This document shows, in pieces, positions 33,241-42,649 of a DNA stretch of 64,000 nt; the stretch's first letter is position 1, and the number at the start of each line of letters is the position of its first letter. The stretch is from Ruegeria atlantica (GTDB lineage Bacteria; Pseudomonadota; Alphaproteobacteria; Rhodobacterales; Rhodobacteraceae). The notes beneath the pieces were generated by a model that made no database searches, was not told the origin of the DNA, and worked only from the letters and a program-made list of their open reading frames with translations. The position numbers were made by a program, and so were the translations under genes. The DNA is taken from assembly GCF_013032455.1 (NCBI RefSeq), contig NZ_WQCF01000008.1, positions 1 to 64,000 on the forward strand, in the 5' to 3' direction.

Positions 33241-34199
33241 CGGCATGGCTGTTATCCGGCCTCGGTTTGCTGATCTTGCTGCTGGCGGGCGATGCCCTTG
33301 TTCGTGGCGCGGTGAACCTGAGCCTGCGCATGGGCGTGCCTGCGCTGATCGTCAGCCTGACGATCGTGGCCTTTGGCACCTCGGCGCCCGAGCTTTTGAT
33401 TGCCATCAGCGCGATCAAGGAAAACGCGCCGGGCATAGCCCTGGGAAACGTGGTCGGGTCAAATACGGCAAATATCCTGTTGGTTCTGGGCCTGCCAGCC
33501 TTGCTGTCGACACTGCATACCAGCGAATGCAACAGCCGCAGGAACTATGTTTTTATGCTGTTGGCCTCGGTGCTGTTCATTGGTTTGGCCTTCTGCGGTG
33601 TGTTCACTCTGGTTAGCGGAGCGATTCTGCTGGCGGCATTGGGTCTGGTCCTCTGGAATGCGTTTCGCGAGGCACACGCGCATCGCAAAGCATGCGGTCA
33701 GGCCTGCGCCGAGGATGAAGAACTGGACGGCCTCGAAGAGGCCGACCCCAACATGGCCTACTGGAAGATTTCGATTTATCTGGTTCTAGGTCTGATCGGT
33801 CTGCCCATGGGTGCGCATCTGCTGGTCGAGAACGCGACCGTGATTGCCCTCACCTATGGCGTCAGCGAAACAGTGATCGGCTTGACACTGGTTGCCGTTG
33901 GGACCTCTCTGCCGGAATTGGCGACAACAGTGATGGCTGCGCTACGGCGGCAGGCGGATGTGGCTCTGGGCAATGTGATCGGGTCGAACATGTTCAACCT
34001 GCTTGCCATCGTCGGGATTGCTACGCTTGTCGGGCCGATTCCCGTTGATCCTGAATTCCTGCGGTTCGACCTTTGGGTCATGCTGGGTGCCTCGCTGCTG
34101 CTGGCCCCGTTCGTGTTTTTCAAACAGGACATCACGCGCACCTGGGGCTTTGTGTTGACCCTGCTATATGCAGTCTACATCGTCGTGTTGCTGGCGTGA
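33237..34199 (+). CDS. Calcium/sodium antiporter (CaCA family)
   Basis: A 320-residue inner-membrane cation/Ca2+ exchanger like E. coli YrbG. Two inverted five-helix repeats carry the alpha motifs: VAFGTSAPELLIAISAIKENAPGIALGNVVGSNTANILLV (residues about 45-85) and VAVGTSLPELATTVMAALRRQADVALGNVIGSNMFNLLAIVG (about 220-262), each with the cation-binding Glu in the SAPE or SLPE tetrapeptide. A charged loop (CGQACAEDEELDGLEEAD) separates the repeats. It probably expels Ca2+ at the expense of Na+ or H+. The ATG at 33237 overlaps the small zinc-ribbon gene. Confidence 0.94.
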   Translation: MTAWLLSGLGLLILLLAGDALVRGAVNLSLRMGVPALIVSLTIVAFGTSAPELLIAISAIKENAPGIALGNVVGSNTANILLVLGLPALLSTLHTSECNSRRNYVFMLLASVLFIGLAFCGVFTLVSGAILLAALGLVLWNAFREAHAHRKACGQACAEDEELDGLEEADPNMAYWKISIYLVLGLIGLPMGAHLLVENATVIALTYGVSETVIGLTLVAVGTSLPELATTVMAALRRQADVALGNVIGSNMFNLLAIVGIATLVGPIPVDPEFLRFDLWVMLGASLLLAPFVFFKQDITRTWGFVLTLLYAVYIVVLLA

Positions 34200-34220
34200 T
34201 TTGATCAAGAGGAAACGTCC

Positions 34221-35000
34221 ATGACCCGAGCGTTAGTGACCGGTGCCGGAATTCGCCTTGGACGGGCCATGGCGCTGTATCTGGCGCGCCGCGGCTATGA
34301 TGTCGCCGTGCATTACGCCACCTCGGAACAACCCGCGCAAGAGACCGTGGCCGAGGTTCAGGCCTTGGGCCGCAAGGCGGTGGCTTTGCAGGCCGATTTG
34401 CTGGACGAGGCGCAGGTCAGCGCGCTGCTACCTCGCGCGGCTGAGGCTCTGGGCGGGCCGATCACCTGTCTGGTCAACAACGCCTCAATCTTTGAATATG
34501 ACAACATCCACTCCACCACGCGGCAAAGCTGGGACCGGCATATGGACAGCAACCTGCGCGCGCCCTTCGTGTTGACACAGGCGATGGCGGAACAGGGGCT
34601 GACACCCGACACGGACGAGGCAGGCGAACCCGTCGCAACTGGTTTGATCGTCAACATGGTCGACATGCGGGTACGTAAACTGACGCCTGAATTCATGTCT
34701 TACACGATTGCCAAGATGGGCCTTTGGGCGTTGACCCGTACTTCCGCGCAGGCATTGACCCCCGCGATCCGCGTCAACGCCATCGGGCCGGGGCCGACCA
34801 TGCAGGGACACCGCCAGAGTGAGGATCATTTCAACGCGCAGCGGGCCAACACTCTGCTAGAGCGAGGCGCGAACCCGTCAGATATTACCGCCGCGCTGGG
34901 GTATTTTCTGGATGCCCAAGCCGTCACCGGACAGCTTTTGTGTGTGGATGGCGGGCAGCATTTGGGCTGGCAGACGCCGGATGTATTGGGTGTAGAATAA
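34221..35000 (+). CDS. SDR family oxidoreductase (pteridine reductase/FolM-like)
   Basis: A 259-residue short-chain dehydrogenase/reductase. The cofactor motif is TGAGIRLGRAMALYLARRGYDVAVHY. TGxxxRLG rather than TGxxxGIG, plus the HY at the end of beta-2, are hallmarks of pteridine reductases and FolM-type dihydromonapterin reductases. LVNNASIFEYD is the NNAG-type motif and SYTIAKMGLWALT has the catalytic Tyr and Lys. It probably uses NADPH to reduce dihydropterins, though a general ketoreductase role is not excluded. An AAGAGGAAA site precedes the ATG. Confidence 0.85.
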   Translation: MTRALVTGAGIRLGRAMALYLARRGYDVAVHYATSEQPAQETVAEVQALGRKAVALQADLLDEAQVSALLPRAAEALGGPITCLVNNASIFEYDNIHSTTRQSWDRHMDSNLRAPFVLTQAMAEQGLTPDTDEAGEPVATGLIVNMVDMRVRKLTPEFMSYTIAKMGLWALTRTSAQALTPAIRVNAIGPGPTMQGHRQSEDHFNAQRANTLLERGANPSDITAALGYFLDAQAVTGQLLCVDGGQHLGWQTPDVLGVE

Positions 35001-35290
35001 GTAAATCTGCTGCAAGTTTTGCACCGTTCGCATTTCTGTTACCTGCCTATCGTGAAAATGTCTTTTTTTTCATGCACTTGTCTTGTGTAGGATTTTCTTT
35101 CTTTTAAAAACAATTACTTATATTGCTGCCTATTTTTTGGGCAGTTCAAGGATTTCTTAATGAATCAAGGGAATTTCGTAGTATCAGGAAACTTATCATC
35201 ATACTTATCCACAGAAACCGTGGATTTGTTTTCTCTTGATCTGCGAGGCTCAAGATTGCAGCCATTGTCAGAGAATCATATCTGAGGCCC
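35001..35290. other. AT-rich intergenic region with a DnaA-box-like site
   Basis: No gene is visible in these 290 bases. The stretch is unusually AT-rich, with T-runs (35060-35110) and a weak hairpin CTGCCTA/TGGGCAG near 35127-35147. A perfect match to the DnaA-box consensus, TTATCCACA, lies at 35205-35213. It contains the uvrC promoter in part, but its composition is unlike an ordinary spacer. Confidence 0.5.
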
Positions 35291-37165
35291 ATGACACTCC
35301 AAGACAACCAGACCCCGGATGCTCAGCCCACCGGCTATGCCTGCATTCAGCGCTATGTGAAGACGCTGGACAGCTCGCCGGGTGTGTATCGGATGCTGGA
35401 TGCGGACAGTCGCGTTTTATACGTGGGTAAGGCGCGAAACCTGAAAGCGCGGGTGTCGAATTATGCGCGGCCCGGTCATTCGGGCCGGATCGAACGGATG
35501 ATCGCCGCGACCGCTTCGATGATGTTTCTGACCACACGAACAGAGACCGAGGCGCTGCTACTGGAGCAGAACCTAATCAAGCAGCTCAAGCCCAAGTACA
35601 ACGTGTTGCTGCGCGACGATAAGAGCTTTCCGAATATTCTGGTCGCCAAGGATCATGCTTATCCGCAGATCAAGAAACATCGCGGGGCGAAGAAAGAAAA
35701 GGGCGCGTATTTTGGCCCCTTTGCCAGCGCGGGCGCGGTGAACCGGACGTTGAACCAGTTGCAGAAGGCATTCCTGTTGCGCAACTGCTCGGATTCCATG
35801 TTCGATAGCCGCACGCGCCCCTGCTTGCTCTATCAGATCAAGCGGTGTTCGGGACCATGCGTCGGGCTGATCTCGGAAGCCGACTACCGCGAAAGCGTCA
35901 AGGATGCGGAACGCTTTCTGTCGGGCCGGTCCACCAAGGTGCAGGAGGAGTTGGCCGAACAGATGATGGCGGCGTCGGAGGCGATGGAGTTCGAACGCGC
36001 CGCCGGTCTGCGCGACCGTATCCGGGCGCTGACGCAGGTGCAGACCAGCCAAGGCATCAACCCGCGCGGAGTGGCCGAGGCGGATGTGATTGGCCTCTAC
36101 ATGGATAGCGGGCAGGCCTGTGTGCAGGTGTTCTTCATCCGTGCCAACCAGAACTGGGGCAACAAGGATTTCTACCCGCGCGTGGGGCCCGATGTGTCGG
36201 CTGCTGAGGTCATGGAGGCGTTCCTAGGCCAGTTCTACGACAACAAGGAACCGCCCCGGCAATTGATTCTGTCCGACGGGATCGAGAATGCAGATCTGAT
36301 GCAGGAGGCGCTGACCGTAAAGGCGGGCCGCAAGGTTGAAATCCTTGTGCCTCAGCGCGGTGAAAAACAGGAACTGGTGGCCGGTGCCCTGCGCAATGCA
36401 CGTGAATCGCTGGCCCGCCGCATGTCGGAAAGCGCCACGCAGGCCAAACTGCTGCGTGGCGTGGCCGAGGCGTTCGAACTGGATGCGCCTCCGGACCGGA
36501 TCGAAGTCTACGACAACTCTCACATTCAGGGCACCAATGCAGTGGGCGGCATGATTGTGGCAGGCCCTGAGGGGTTCATGAAAAATGCCTATCGCAAGTT
36601 CAACATCCGCGGCGACGACCTGACCCCAGGCGATGATTTCGGCATGATGAAAGAGGTTTTGACCCGCCGCTTCACCCGCCTGCAAAAAGAGGACCCGGAC
36701 CGCGACAAGGGGATGTGGCCCGACCTTCTGTTGATCGACGGCGGGGCCGGGCAGGTGAGCGCCGTGCATGAAATCATGCAGGCCCATGGGGTCGAGGACA
36801 TCCCTATGATCGGCGTCGCAAAGGGCGTGGACCGAGACCACGGCAAGGAAGAGTTCCACCGTATTGGTCAGCGCCCATTTGCCCTGAAACGCAATGACCC
36901 GGTACTGTACTTTATCCAGCGCTTACGGGATGAGGCGCACCGCTTTGCCATCGGCACCCACCGGGCGAAACGGGCCAAGGCCGTGGGCGCAACACCGCTG
37001 GACGAAATCCCCGGAGTGGGGGCCGCCCGTAAACGCGCCCTTCTGGCGCATTTCGGCAGTGCCAAGGCGGTCAGCCGGGCCAATCTGGCGGATTTGAAGG
37101 CGGTTGACGGAATTTCAGCCGGATTGGCGCAGAAGGTCTATGATTTCTTCCACGACAAGGGCTAA
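35291..37165 (+). CDS. uvrC: Excinuclease ABC subunit C
   Basis: A 624-residue nucleotide-excision repair nuclease that makes both incisions around a lesion with UvrB. The GIY-YIG 3'-nuclease domain starts [51 protein letters not shown] and the Cys-rich [15 protein letters not shown] follow. The UvrB-binding UVR motif is at about 205-240 and the RNase H-like 5'-nuclease domain contains [19 protein letters not shown] and [12 protein letters not shown]. The protein ends with a helix-hairpin-helix pair ([21 protein letters not shown]). The stop overlaps that of the convergent DMT permease. Confidence 0.98.
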   Translation: MTLQDNQTPDAQPTGYACIQRYVKTLDSSPGVYRMLDADSRVLYVGKARNLKARVSNYARPGHSGRIERMIAATASMMFLTTRTETEALLLEQNLIKQLKPKYNVLLRDDKSFPNILVAKDHAYPQIKKHRGAKKEKGAYFGPFASAGAVNRTLNQLQKAFLLRNCSDSMFDSRTRPCLLYQIKRCSGPCVGLISEADYRESVKDAERFLSGRSTKVQEELAEQMMAASEAMEFERAAGLRDRIRALTQVQTSQGINPRGVAEADVIGLYMDSGQACVQVFFIRANQNWGNKDFYPRVGPDVSAAEVMEAFLGQFYDNKEPPRQLILSDGIENADLMQEALTVKAGRKVEILVPQRGEKQELVAGALRNARESLARRMSESATQAKLLRGVAEAFELDAPPDRIEVYDNSHIQGTNAVGGMIVAGPEGFMKNAYRKFNIRGDDLTPGDDFGMMKEVLTRRFTRLQKEDPDRDKGMWPDLLLIDGGAGQVSAVHEIMQAHGVEDIPMIGVAKGVDRDHGKEEFHRIGQRPFALKRNDPVLYFIQRLRDEAHRFAIGTHRAKRAKAVGATPLDEIPGVGAARKRALLAHFGSAKAVSRANLADLKAVDGISAGLAQKVYDFFHDKG

Positions 37166-38046
37166 GCTTGGCGTCCGCGCCACAGGATATACAGCCCCGA
37201 GGCCACAATCAGTGCGCTGCCAATCCACATGGTCTGGTCAAGTCGCTCGCCAAAGATGACCACGCCCAACGCCACCCCGAACAGCAGGCGGGAATAGCGG
37301 AACGGGGTGACGGCGGAAACTTCGCCCGTCCGCATTGCCTTCATCAACGCGGCGTAGGCGGCGGTGCCCATCAGAACCGCCCCAGTCACATGTAGTCCGG
37401 TATGCAGGTCAACGGGCGCAAGCGGAGCGCCTTCCCAGAACCGATAGGCCAAGCCGGCGATGATGATGCAGAGGAAGCCGTAGAACCCCAGTACCTCGGT
37501 TCCCAATGTTGCGGGTGCGGCACGGCTGGCCAGATCGCGTCCAGCAAAACCCAACATGCCCAGCACGGCCAGTATGGACAGGGCCGAGAAACTGTCTCCG
37601 GTCGGTTGAATGATGATGACCACACCGATCAGGCCGATCAGAATGGCGCTCCACCGTCTCCACCCGACCGTTTCGCCAAAGAACAGCGCTGCGCCTGCGA
37701 CCACGACCAGAGGTGTGGCTTGCAGGATCACCGTTGCTGCAGACAAAGGTGTCAGGGCAATCGCCAACACATAGAACAGCCGCCCAAGGATTTCGAACAA
37801 GACCCGCACTTTCATTGGGCGCGACAACACATCGGGGTGAAACAGTGACGTCCCACGCAGCGCGGCCACAATCGCAAAGATCACCGCCCCACCTGAACCG
37901 AAAAGCAGCAGGATTTGCCAGATTGGCAACGCGGCCGAGGCCCCCTTTAACAAAGCGTCTTCCAGCGCGAACAGCGCCATCGCCAGTATCATCCAGGCGC
38001 TGCCGATCAGATTGGACCGGGCATCGGTTTGAATATGTGCTGTCAT
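37162..38046 (-). CDS. DMT superfamily (EamA) permease
   Basis: A 294-residue inner-membrane protein with ten predicted helices in two EamA repeats (about 12-140 and 155-290). Marks are [69 protein letters not shown] and [39 protein letters not shown]. Likely an exporter of amino acids, riboflavin or related small molecules; the substrate is not visible. The ATG at 38046 gives [12 protein letters not shown]; a frame open to 38157 lacks a ribosome-binding site. Its stop overlaps that of uvrC. Confidence 0.9.
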   Translation of the reverse strand: MTAHIQTDARSNLIGSAWMILAMALFALEDALLKGASAALPIWQILLLFGSGGAVIFAIVAALRGTSLFHPDVLSRPMKVRVLFEILGRLFYVLAIALTPLSAATVILQATPLVVVAGAALFFGETVGWRRWSAILIGLIGVVIIIQPTGDSFSALSILAVLGMLGFAGRDLASRAAPATLGTEVLGFYGFLCIIIAGLAYRFWEGAPLAPVDLHTGLHVTGAVLMGTAAYAALMKAMRTGEVSAVTPFRYSRLLFGVALGVVIFGERLDQTMWIGSALIVASGLYILWRGRQA

Positions 38047-38229
38047 TGCTCTGTTACTTTGAAACCGGTCGTCAATCTGACCGCAAAGGGAGCGCGCGCC
38101 AAGGGGGTATCTGCATGAGAGTTCCGGCTTGCGACCCTTTGACCAACGCTGCCGCAACTGCCTGTGATCGGGTCAGTTTTTTGCGGGGCCGCCTTTTATG
38201 TCTGCGACCGGCAATGTAATGTCCGAACC

Positions 38230-38898
38230 ATGAAATGGAACCTGCCCAATATTCTGACCGTGCTACGCCTTCTTGCAGCCCCCGGTCTGGCCGTGATGTT
38301 TTTGTATTTCACCCGTCCTTACGCGGATTGGTTCGCGCTGATCCTGTTTTTATCGGCGGCTATCACTGACTGGTTCGACGGCTATCTGGCCCGCGCTTGG
38401 CAGCAGGAAACCAAGATCGGGGCCATGCTGGACCCGATTGCGGACAAGGCGATGGTGGTGATCGCGCTGATGATCCTGGTGGGCTATTCCGCCGAGCACT
38501 GGACGCCCTGGTTGGTCTTGCCAGCAACCGTGATCCTGTTCCGTGAAGTCTTTGTCTCGGGGCTGCGGGAATATCTGGGCGACGTGGCTGGGACACTGAA
38601 GGTGACAAAGCTGGCCAAGTGGAAAACCACCGCGCAGATGGTGGCGATTGCTATCCTGTTCTCGCAGGGGATATTCGAGCACCATTTTGTGATGGGTTCA
38701 TTCGGGATGGATGCAGAAACGCTGGATCAGGTTCTGACGGGGCAGATTGAAGACCTGCACGGGTTACGCTGGCACCTTGAGGGGATGTTTTGGTCTGGCC
38801 GGATCGGTCTGTGGCTGTTGTGGATTGCCGCGACGCTGACATTGATCACTGGCTATGACTACCTACGTAAAGCCATGCCCCACTTGAAGGAGAGCTAA
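38230..38898 (+). CDS. pgsA: CDP-diacylglycerol-glycerol-3-phosphate 3-phosphatidyltransferase
   Basis: A 222-residue membrane enzyme (EC 2.7.8.5) that makes phosphatidylglycerophosphate. The CDP-alcohol phosphotransferase motif is complete: DWFDGYLARAWQQETKIGAMLDPIADK (about residues 44-71), with the four metal-binding and catalytic Asp in DWFDG and LDPIAD. MKWNLPNILTVLRLLAAPGLAVMF is the usual PgsA N-terminus, with about six membrane helices overall. The ATG at 38230 is chosen for that match. It is followed after three bases by moaD. Confidence 0.93.
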   Translation: MKWNLPNILTVLRLLAAPGLAVMFLYFTRPYADWFALILFLSAAITDWFDGYLARAWQQETKIGAMLDPIADKAMVVIALMILVGYSAEHWTPWLVLPATVILFREVFVSGLREYLGDVAGTLKVTKLAKWKTTAQMVAIAILFSQGIFEHHFVMGSFGMDAETLDQVLTGQIEDLHGLRWHLEGMFWSGRIGLWLLWIAATLTLITGYDYLRKAMPHLKES

Positions 38899-38901
38899 GT
38901 G

Positions 38902-39147
38902 ATGGACGTGCTGTATTTCGCTTGGGTCCGCGAACGGATCGGATTGCCGAAAGAGCGGGTCGAGACCGAGGCCGCGACGGTATCCGATTTGGTGGCCGAA
39001 CTCAGCGCGCGTGAAGACCGCTATGCTGCAGCCTTTGCCGACCTTTCCGCGCTTCGCGTCGCGCTGGATCAGGAGCTGTCAGATTTTGACGCTTCGCTGT
39101 CCGGAGTGCGCGAGGTGGCATTCTTCCCACCCATGACCGGCGGCTGA
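38902..39147 (+). CDS. moaD: Molybdopterin synthase small subunit MoaD
   Basis: An 81-residue ubiquitin-like sulfur carrier. MDVLYFAWVRERIGL is the MoaD start and PMTGG the required C-terminal Gly-Gly that is adenylated and thiocarboxylated. It delivers sulfur to precursor Z inside MoaE. Two start codons overlap (GTG 38899 and ATG 38902); the ATG is preferred with AGGAG nine bases upstream. The moaE start follows the stop by one base. Confidence 0.94.
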   Translation: MDVLYFAWVRERIGLPKERVETEAATVSDLVAELSAREDRYAAAFADLSALRVALDQELSDFDASLSGVREVAFFPPMTGG

Positions 39148-39148
39148 C

Positions 39149-39592
39149 ATGCGCATCGTGGTTCAGGAACAAGAGTTCGATCTGGGCGCCGAGGCCAATA
39201 CCTTCGCCGCAGGTGACGACGCAAATGGGGCCATTGTGACCTTTACCGGTGTCGTGCGGGATCTGGCCTCGGGCGATCTGGATGTGATGGAGATCGAGCA
39301 CTATCCCGGCATGACCGAACGCGCCCTGACCAAGATCGCGCAAGAGGCGCAGCAACGTTGGTCGTTGGGGGATGTATTGGTCATCCATCGCCACGGGCGG
39401 CTGGCTCCGGGGGACCGGATCATGATGGTGGCCACGGCTGCTCGGCATCGCAAGGACGCGTTCGAGGCGGCCGAGTATCTGATGGATTACCTGAAATCCC
39501 GCGCTCCGTTCTGGAAAAAGGAAATCACCAAGTCAGGTGAGGCATGGGTGGCTGCGAAGGATGAGGACGAAGACGCGCTGACACGCTGGTGA
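39149..39592 (+). CDS. moaE: Molybdopterin synthase catalytic subunit MoaE
   Basis: A 147-residue subunit that inserts two sulfurs into cyclic pyranopterin monophosphate to form molybdopterin. GAIVTFTGVVRD is the N-terminal motif. IEHYPGMTERALTKIAQEA and VLVIHRHGRLAPGD follow, and the active-site lysines lie in RKDAFEAAEYLMDYLKSRAPFWKKE. It forms the heterotetramer with MoaD, which is encoded directly upstream. Molybdenum cofactor synthesis fits a bacterium with several molybdoenzymes, though none lies in this window. Confidence 0.96.
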   Translation: MRIVVQEQEFDLGAEANTFAAGDDANGAIVTFTGVVRDLASGDLDVMEIEHYPGMTERALTKIAQEAQQRWSLGDVLVIHRHGRLAPGDRIMMVATAARHRKDAFEAAEYLMDYLKSRAPFWKKEITKSGEAWVAAKDEDEDALTRW

Positions 39593-39669
39593 TGTCGCGC
39601 TGACTCCTCTCGATCCCCCAAAGTTAGAGATATAGTTGATCAAGGATTTAATAACGCTTTGGAGCGCGT

Positions 39670-40344
39670 ATGAGGAAACCGTTATTTTTTGATCCTGCCA
39701 ATCGCTTGGCCTTGGCATGTTTTGAAGCTAGTCGCGCCTGGTTTGATGGCGAAAAATCCTGTGCAGAGGCTGTCCAGAAAAACTGCGAATTGCCCCGAGA
39801 GAAGTTCAAAGATTTTTTGTCGATCTGGGGGCTGGCCAGAACTGCGCCCAAAAATAGGCGCGATGAACTGGCACCTAAACTGGCGCAGATTAGGATTGAG
39901 GACCCCAGTGACCTTGGTTCTGAAGCGTTCTCGAGCTTTGTCGAAAAGCTGTACGAAGACCGGCTAACTACGGGCCGCCCCTATTCCATGGTGTCCAAGT
40001 ATCTATTTTGTAAGAACCCACTGAAGTTTTCGCCCTATGACAGATACGCCCGTCGGGCGTTGTACGAACGTGGAGAGTTGACCCGTGATGCAGGCTATGT
40101 TGCATTCCTGAAGGCGTTTGAAAGCTTCCACACAGATGTGAGTGAAGATCTGAAAAAGGCATCTTTGACGAGGGATATGTTTGCCATTGACGACAAACAA
40201 TTCGACACCGAGCGTGAGTTTAGCCGTAGGGTGGCGGACAAGTATCTCATGCTGCTTGGCGGATTTGGAGAATACCGTATGGCAGCAGAAGTCAACAAGG
40301 CCAAGTGCCGGTTTCCGTCAGAAACAGTTTCCCGTTTCTCGTAA
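39670..40344 (+). CDS. Orphan protein of unknown function (224 aa)
   Basis: I do not recognise a characterised family. The protein is hydrophilic and mostly helical. SMVSKYLFCKNPLKFSPYDRYARRALYERG resembles a segment (SKxLxF..P..FPxYDxxVRxAL) found in uncharacterised proteins distantly linked to helix-hairpin-helix DNA glycosylases; this link is weak. There is no signal peptide or membrane segment. GGAG lies upstream of the ATG at 39670. GC content is lower than in the flanking moaE and OmpA-like genes and no neighbour shares its strand and spacing, so it looks like a single-gene insertion. Confidence 0.7.
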   Translation: MRKPLFFDPANRLALACFEASRAWFDGEKSCAEAVQKNCELPREKFKDFLSIWGLARTAPKNRRDELAPKLAQIRIEDPSDLGSEAFSSFVEKLYEDRLTTGRPYSMVSKYLFCKNPLKFSPYDRYARRALYERGELTRDAGYVAFLKAFESFHTDVSEDLKKASLTRDMFAIDDKQFDTEREFSRRVADKYLMLLGGFGEYRMAAEVNKAKCRFPSETVSRFS

Positions 40345-40346
40345 GT

Positions 40347-40685
40347 TCAATCCGCGTTGTTGATGCGGCCGCGCAATTCTTCGGCCTCTTGCCGGGCGGC
40401 GCGTAGGCCGTCCATGGCGGCGGCCAGTTCAGCCTCGGCCTGGGTAAGCTGGTTGGTCAACTCGGCTTCGCGCTGTTGCAGGTAGGTGATCGCCTGATCG
40501 CGGGTTTCCTCGGCCTCGTGCAACTCCTGGCTCATGCGGTCCAGATCGGCCACGTCGCTTTGGCGCACGCGGGACAGGCGGTGGGCCAGCCAATTGGCAA
40601 ACCAGCCCATGCAGAACGCGGCGAACAGGATGATGGCGGTGGCGATGATGAATTCGATACGGTTCAACTTATTGGTCCCCTGCAT
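40347..40685 (-). CDS. Membrane-anchored coiled-coil protein
   Basis: A 112-residue protein with one N-terminal transmembrane helix (RIEFIIATAIILFAAFCMGWFANWLAHRL, about 8-36). A long heptad-rich coiled coil (about 40-108, LDRMSQELHEAEETRDQAITYLQQREAELTNQ...) fills the rest. The start at 40685 overlaps the end of the OmpA-like gene by 17 bases, which indicates co-translation. It may tether or organise the cell envelope with its OmpA-like partner. It is conserved in related bacteria as far as I recall, with no known function. Confidence 0.8.
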   Translation of the reverse strand: MQGTNKLNRIEFIIATAIILFAAFCMGWFANWLAHRLSRVRQSDVADLDRMSQELHEAEETRDQAITYLQQREAELTNQLTQAEAELAAAMDGLRAARQEAEELRGRINNAD

Positions 40686-42585
40686 CCGCCTCTGAGGCGG
40701 CATTGTCCGTCTGTTCGGCCTTGATCGTTTCAGCCTCGATCGCGTCCAGCCCGGTTTCCGGGTTCTCGACCGGCTCGGGTCGGATCAGGTGAAATTCGAT
40801 GCGGCGGTTCTCTTCGCGGCCTTCTTCGGTGTCGTTGTCGGCGATGGGCTGCGTTTCGCCATATCCTACGGCAGTATAGCTGGCGGTGGGCACGCGGCGC
40901 CCACGCAGCTCGTTCAGGATGGACTGTGCCCGCGCCTGGCTGAGCTGCTGGTTCATCTCTTCGCGCCCTTGACTGTCGGTGTGGCCCTGAATCTCAAGCC
41001 GGATCGGACCGCATTCGCGGAGGATGTCCGCGATCTGGTTTACCGTGTCGCGTGAATCGGCGGCGACGGTGGCCGAGCCGGGCTCGAATGCGATCTTGGT
41101 GCTGGCCTGAACCTCGGCGATGCGTTCTTCGCAGATTTCTGGGTCGGGCAGCTTGTCGGCGGGTTCGGGCGGTTCATGATAGGTGATGGACAGGGTGAAT
41201 TCTTGCGCGTCGCCCAGCTTTTCGGACAGCAGTCCGGCGATTTGGGCGCGTGTGTCCGGGTCATGGCTGATGCCGGTCAAAACAAGATCGTCCGGTGTGA
41301 CCGTCAGGGCTCCATTGTGAAGTTGGGCCAGCGCCTCAAGCCCGGTCAGAATACGCACGGGCCAATCCATTGGCAGGCCCTCTGGTGCGATACGGGGTGC
41401 AGTATGGACCCGTTCGGACCCAAAGGCGGCGCGGGCGTAGCTATCGACCATCTCGCGCTGGGTTTCATCAGTCAGACGACCACGCATCTGGACCAGCCCC
41501 TCGGGGCTGCGCGTGGCAGTAAACTCGGGCGGGCCTTCGCCTTCATCCGTTTCGGGTGGAGGTAGGACCGCATGCAGTGCAAAGACCGGGGGCAGGGCAT
41601 TTTCAAGCTCGCCCACCACCCGATCAAAGGTTCCGGCATCTGTGCCTTGTGCTGCCGCCAGTGTGATATCCGCGTCCGAGATCGTCACCGACCCTTTGCC
41701 AAGCTCTGCCAAGGCGCGAATGCTAAGTGTAGCGGCCTCGGGCCAGCGGGGTGAGGGTACGCCCAGACCGATGGTACAAGTGAAGGGGCCTGTCAGACCG
41801 GCATCCTGCGCGGCGGCGGCAATCGCAGACCGGGCATTTTCATCCTGAGCCGAGCACGCATCGAATTTCCCGCCATCCTCGCCGATCAGAAAGCGCAAGG
41901 TAAAAGGTGTAATTACTGGCCGCGGTGCCGAGATCGCCAGACCGATGCGCAGGCTGGGCGGCGCGGCGCGCGTGAGATACTGTTCCAGCTGTTCTTTTTC
42001 CTGCTGGCTGTCGGCAATTGCTGTGATCTTTACCAGTCCGGGGCTGGCCGAGATTTTGGAGCGAGGTAGCAGGTTCAAAGCGTCCAGCGCATAGCTAATG
42101 GCGTTATCCCACCCTTTGGGTTCGGGATAGTCTGCGGTTTCCAGCAGGTCAGAAACACGGCCGTCATCATCCAGATCACGCAATCGTTTTATCAGTGCGT
42201 CGCGGTTCTGACTGGCTGGGATCAGGCCGATTACGGAAATACCGCTGTCATTGCGCAAAATCTCGGCGGAGAATTGGGGCGGTGCCAGTTCGGTTGTAGG
42301 TGCCACCTCCATTTCGTCGATCACGCGCGAGGTATCGACTTCGGTACCCGCTGCGGTCAGTGCGCTGAAACGGGTGGCCTCGTCCGTGGCGGTCCCCGTC
42401 AGTACGACGCGCAAGCCGTCCGAATGCACCTCGGTCCAGTCGTGCCCTTTCAAGTCCAGCGCGCGGCGCACCGCGAATTCGGACGTTTCTTCAACCTTTG
42501 TCACCGCAAAGCTGGCGGCCATAAGGCACAGGCCTGCAGCCACGAGAAAGATAAGAGAAACGGCAAAGAAATAGGGCAAACGCAT
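40669..42585 (-). CDS. OmpA-family peptidoglycan-binding envelope protein
   Basis: A 638-residue protein. An N-terminal hydrophobic anchor or signal segment (YFFAVSLIFLVAAGLCLMAASFAV) is followed by a large periplasmic region of BON-like repeats (about 40-480) with alternating beta segments. The C-terminal OmpA domain (about 495-610) has IRLEIQGHTDSQGREEMNQQLSQARAQSILNELRGR, whose conserved Asp and Arg bind diaminopimelate of peptidoglycan. The last 30 residues are acidic (ETIKAEQTDNAASEADAGDQ). It lies between ubiA and the coiled-coil gene on the minus strand. Its length well exceeds simple OmpA or Pal proteins. Confidence 0.9.
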   Translation of the reverse strand: MRLPYFFAVSLIFLVAAGLCLMAASFAVTKVEETSEFAVRRALDLKGHDWTEVHSDGLRVVLTGTATDEATRFSALTAAGTEVDTSRVIDEMEVAPTTELAPPQFSAEILRNDSGISVIGLIPASQNRDALIKRLRDLDDDGRVSDLLETADYPEPKGWDNAISYALDALNLLPRSKISASPGLVKITAIADSQQEKEQLEQYLTRAAPPSLRIGLAISAPRPVITPFTLRFLIGEDGGKFDACSAQDENARSAIAAAAQDAGLTGPFTCTIGLGVPSPRWPEAATLSIRALAELGKGSVTISDADITLAAAQGTDAGTFDRVVGELENALPPVFALHAVLPPPETDEGEGPPEFTATRSPEGLVQMRGRLTDETQREMVDSYARAAFGSERVHTAPRIAPEGLPMDWPVRILTGLEALAQLHNGALTVTPDDLVLTGISHDPDTRAQIAGLLSEKLGDAQEFTLSITYHEPPEPADKLPDPEICEERIAEVQASTKIAFEPGSATVAADSRDTVNQIADILRECGPIRLEIQGHTDSQGREEMNQQLSQARAQSILNELRGRRVPTASYTAVGYGETQPIADNDTEEGREENRRIEFHLIRPEPVENPETGLDAIEAETIKAEQTDNAASEADAGDQ

Positions 42586-42649
42586 GTGCGGTTTATCGAC
42601 TCCTCAAGCGGTTGTGCGCACTCTTACAGAGGCCCGCGCCAAGGTGCAA

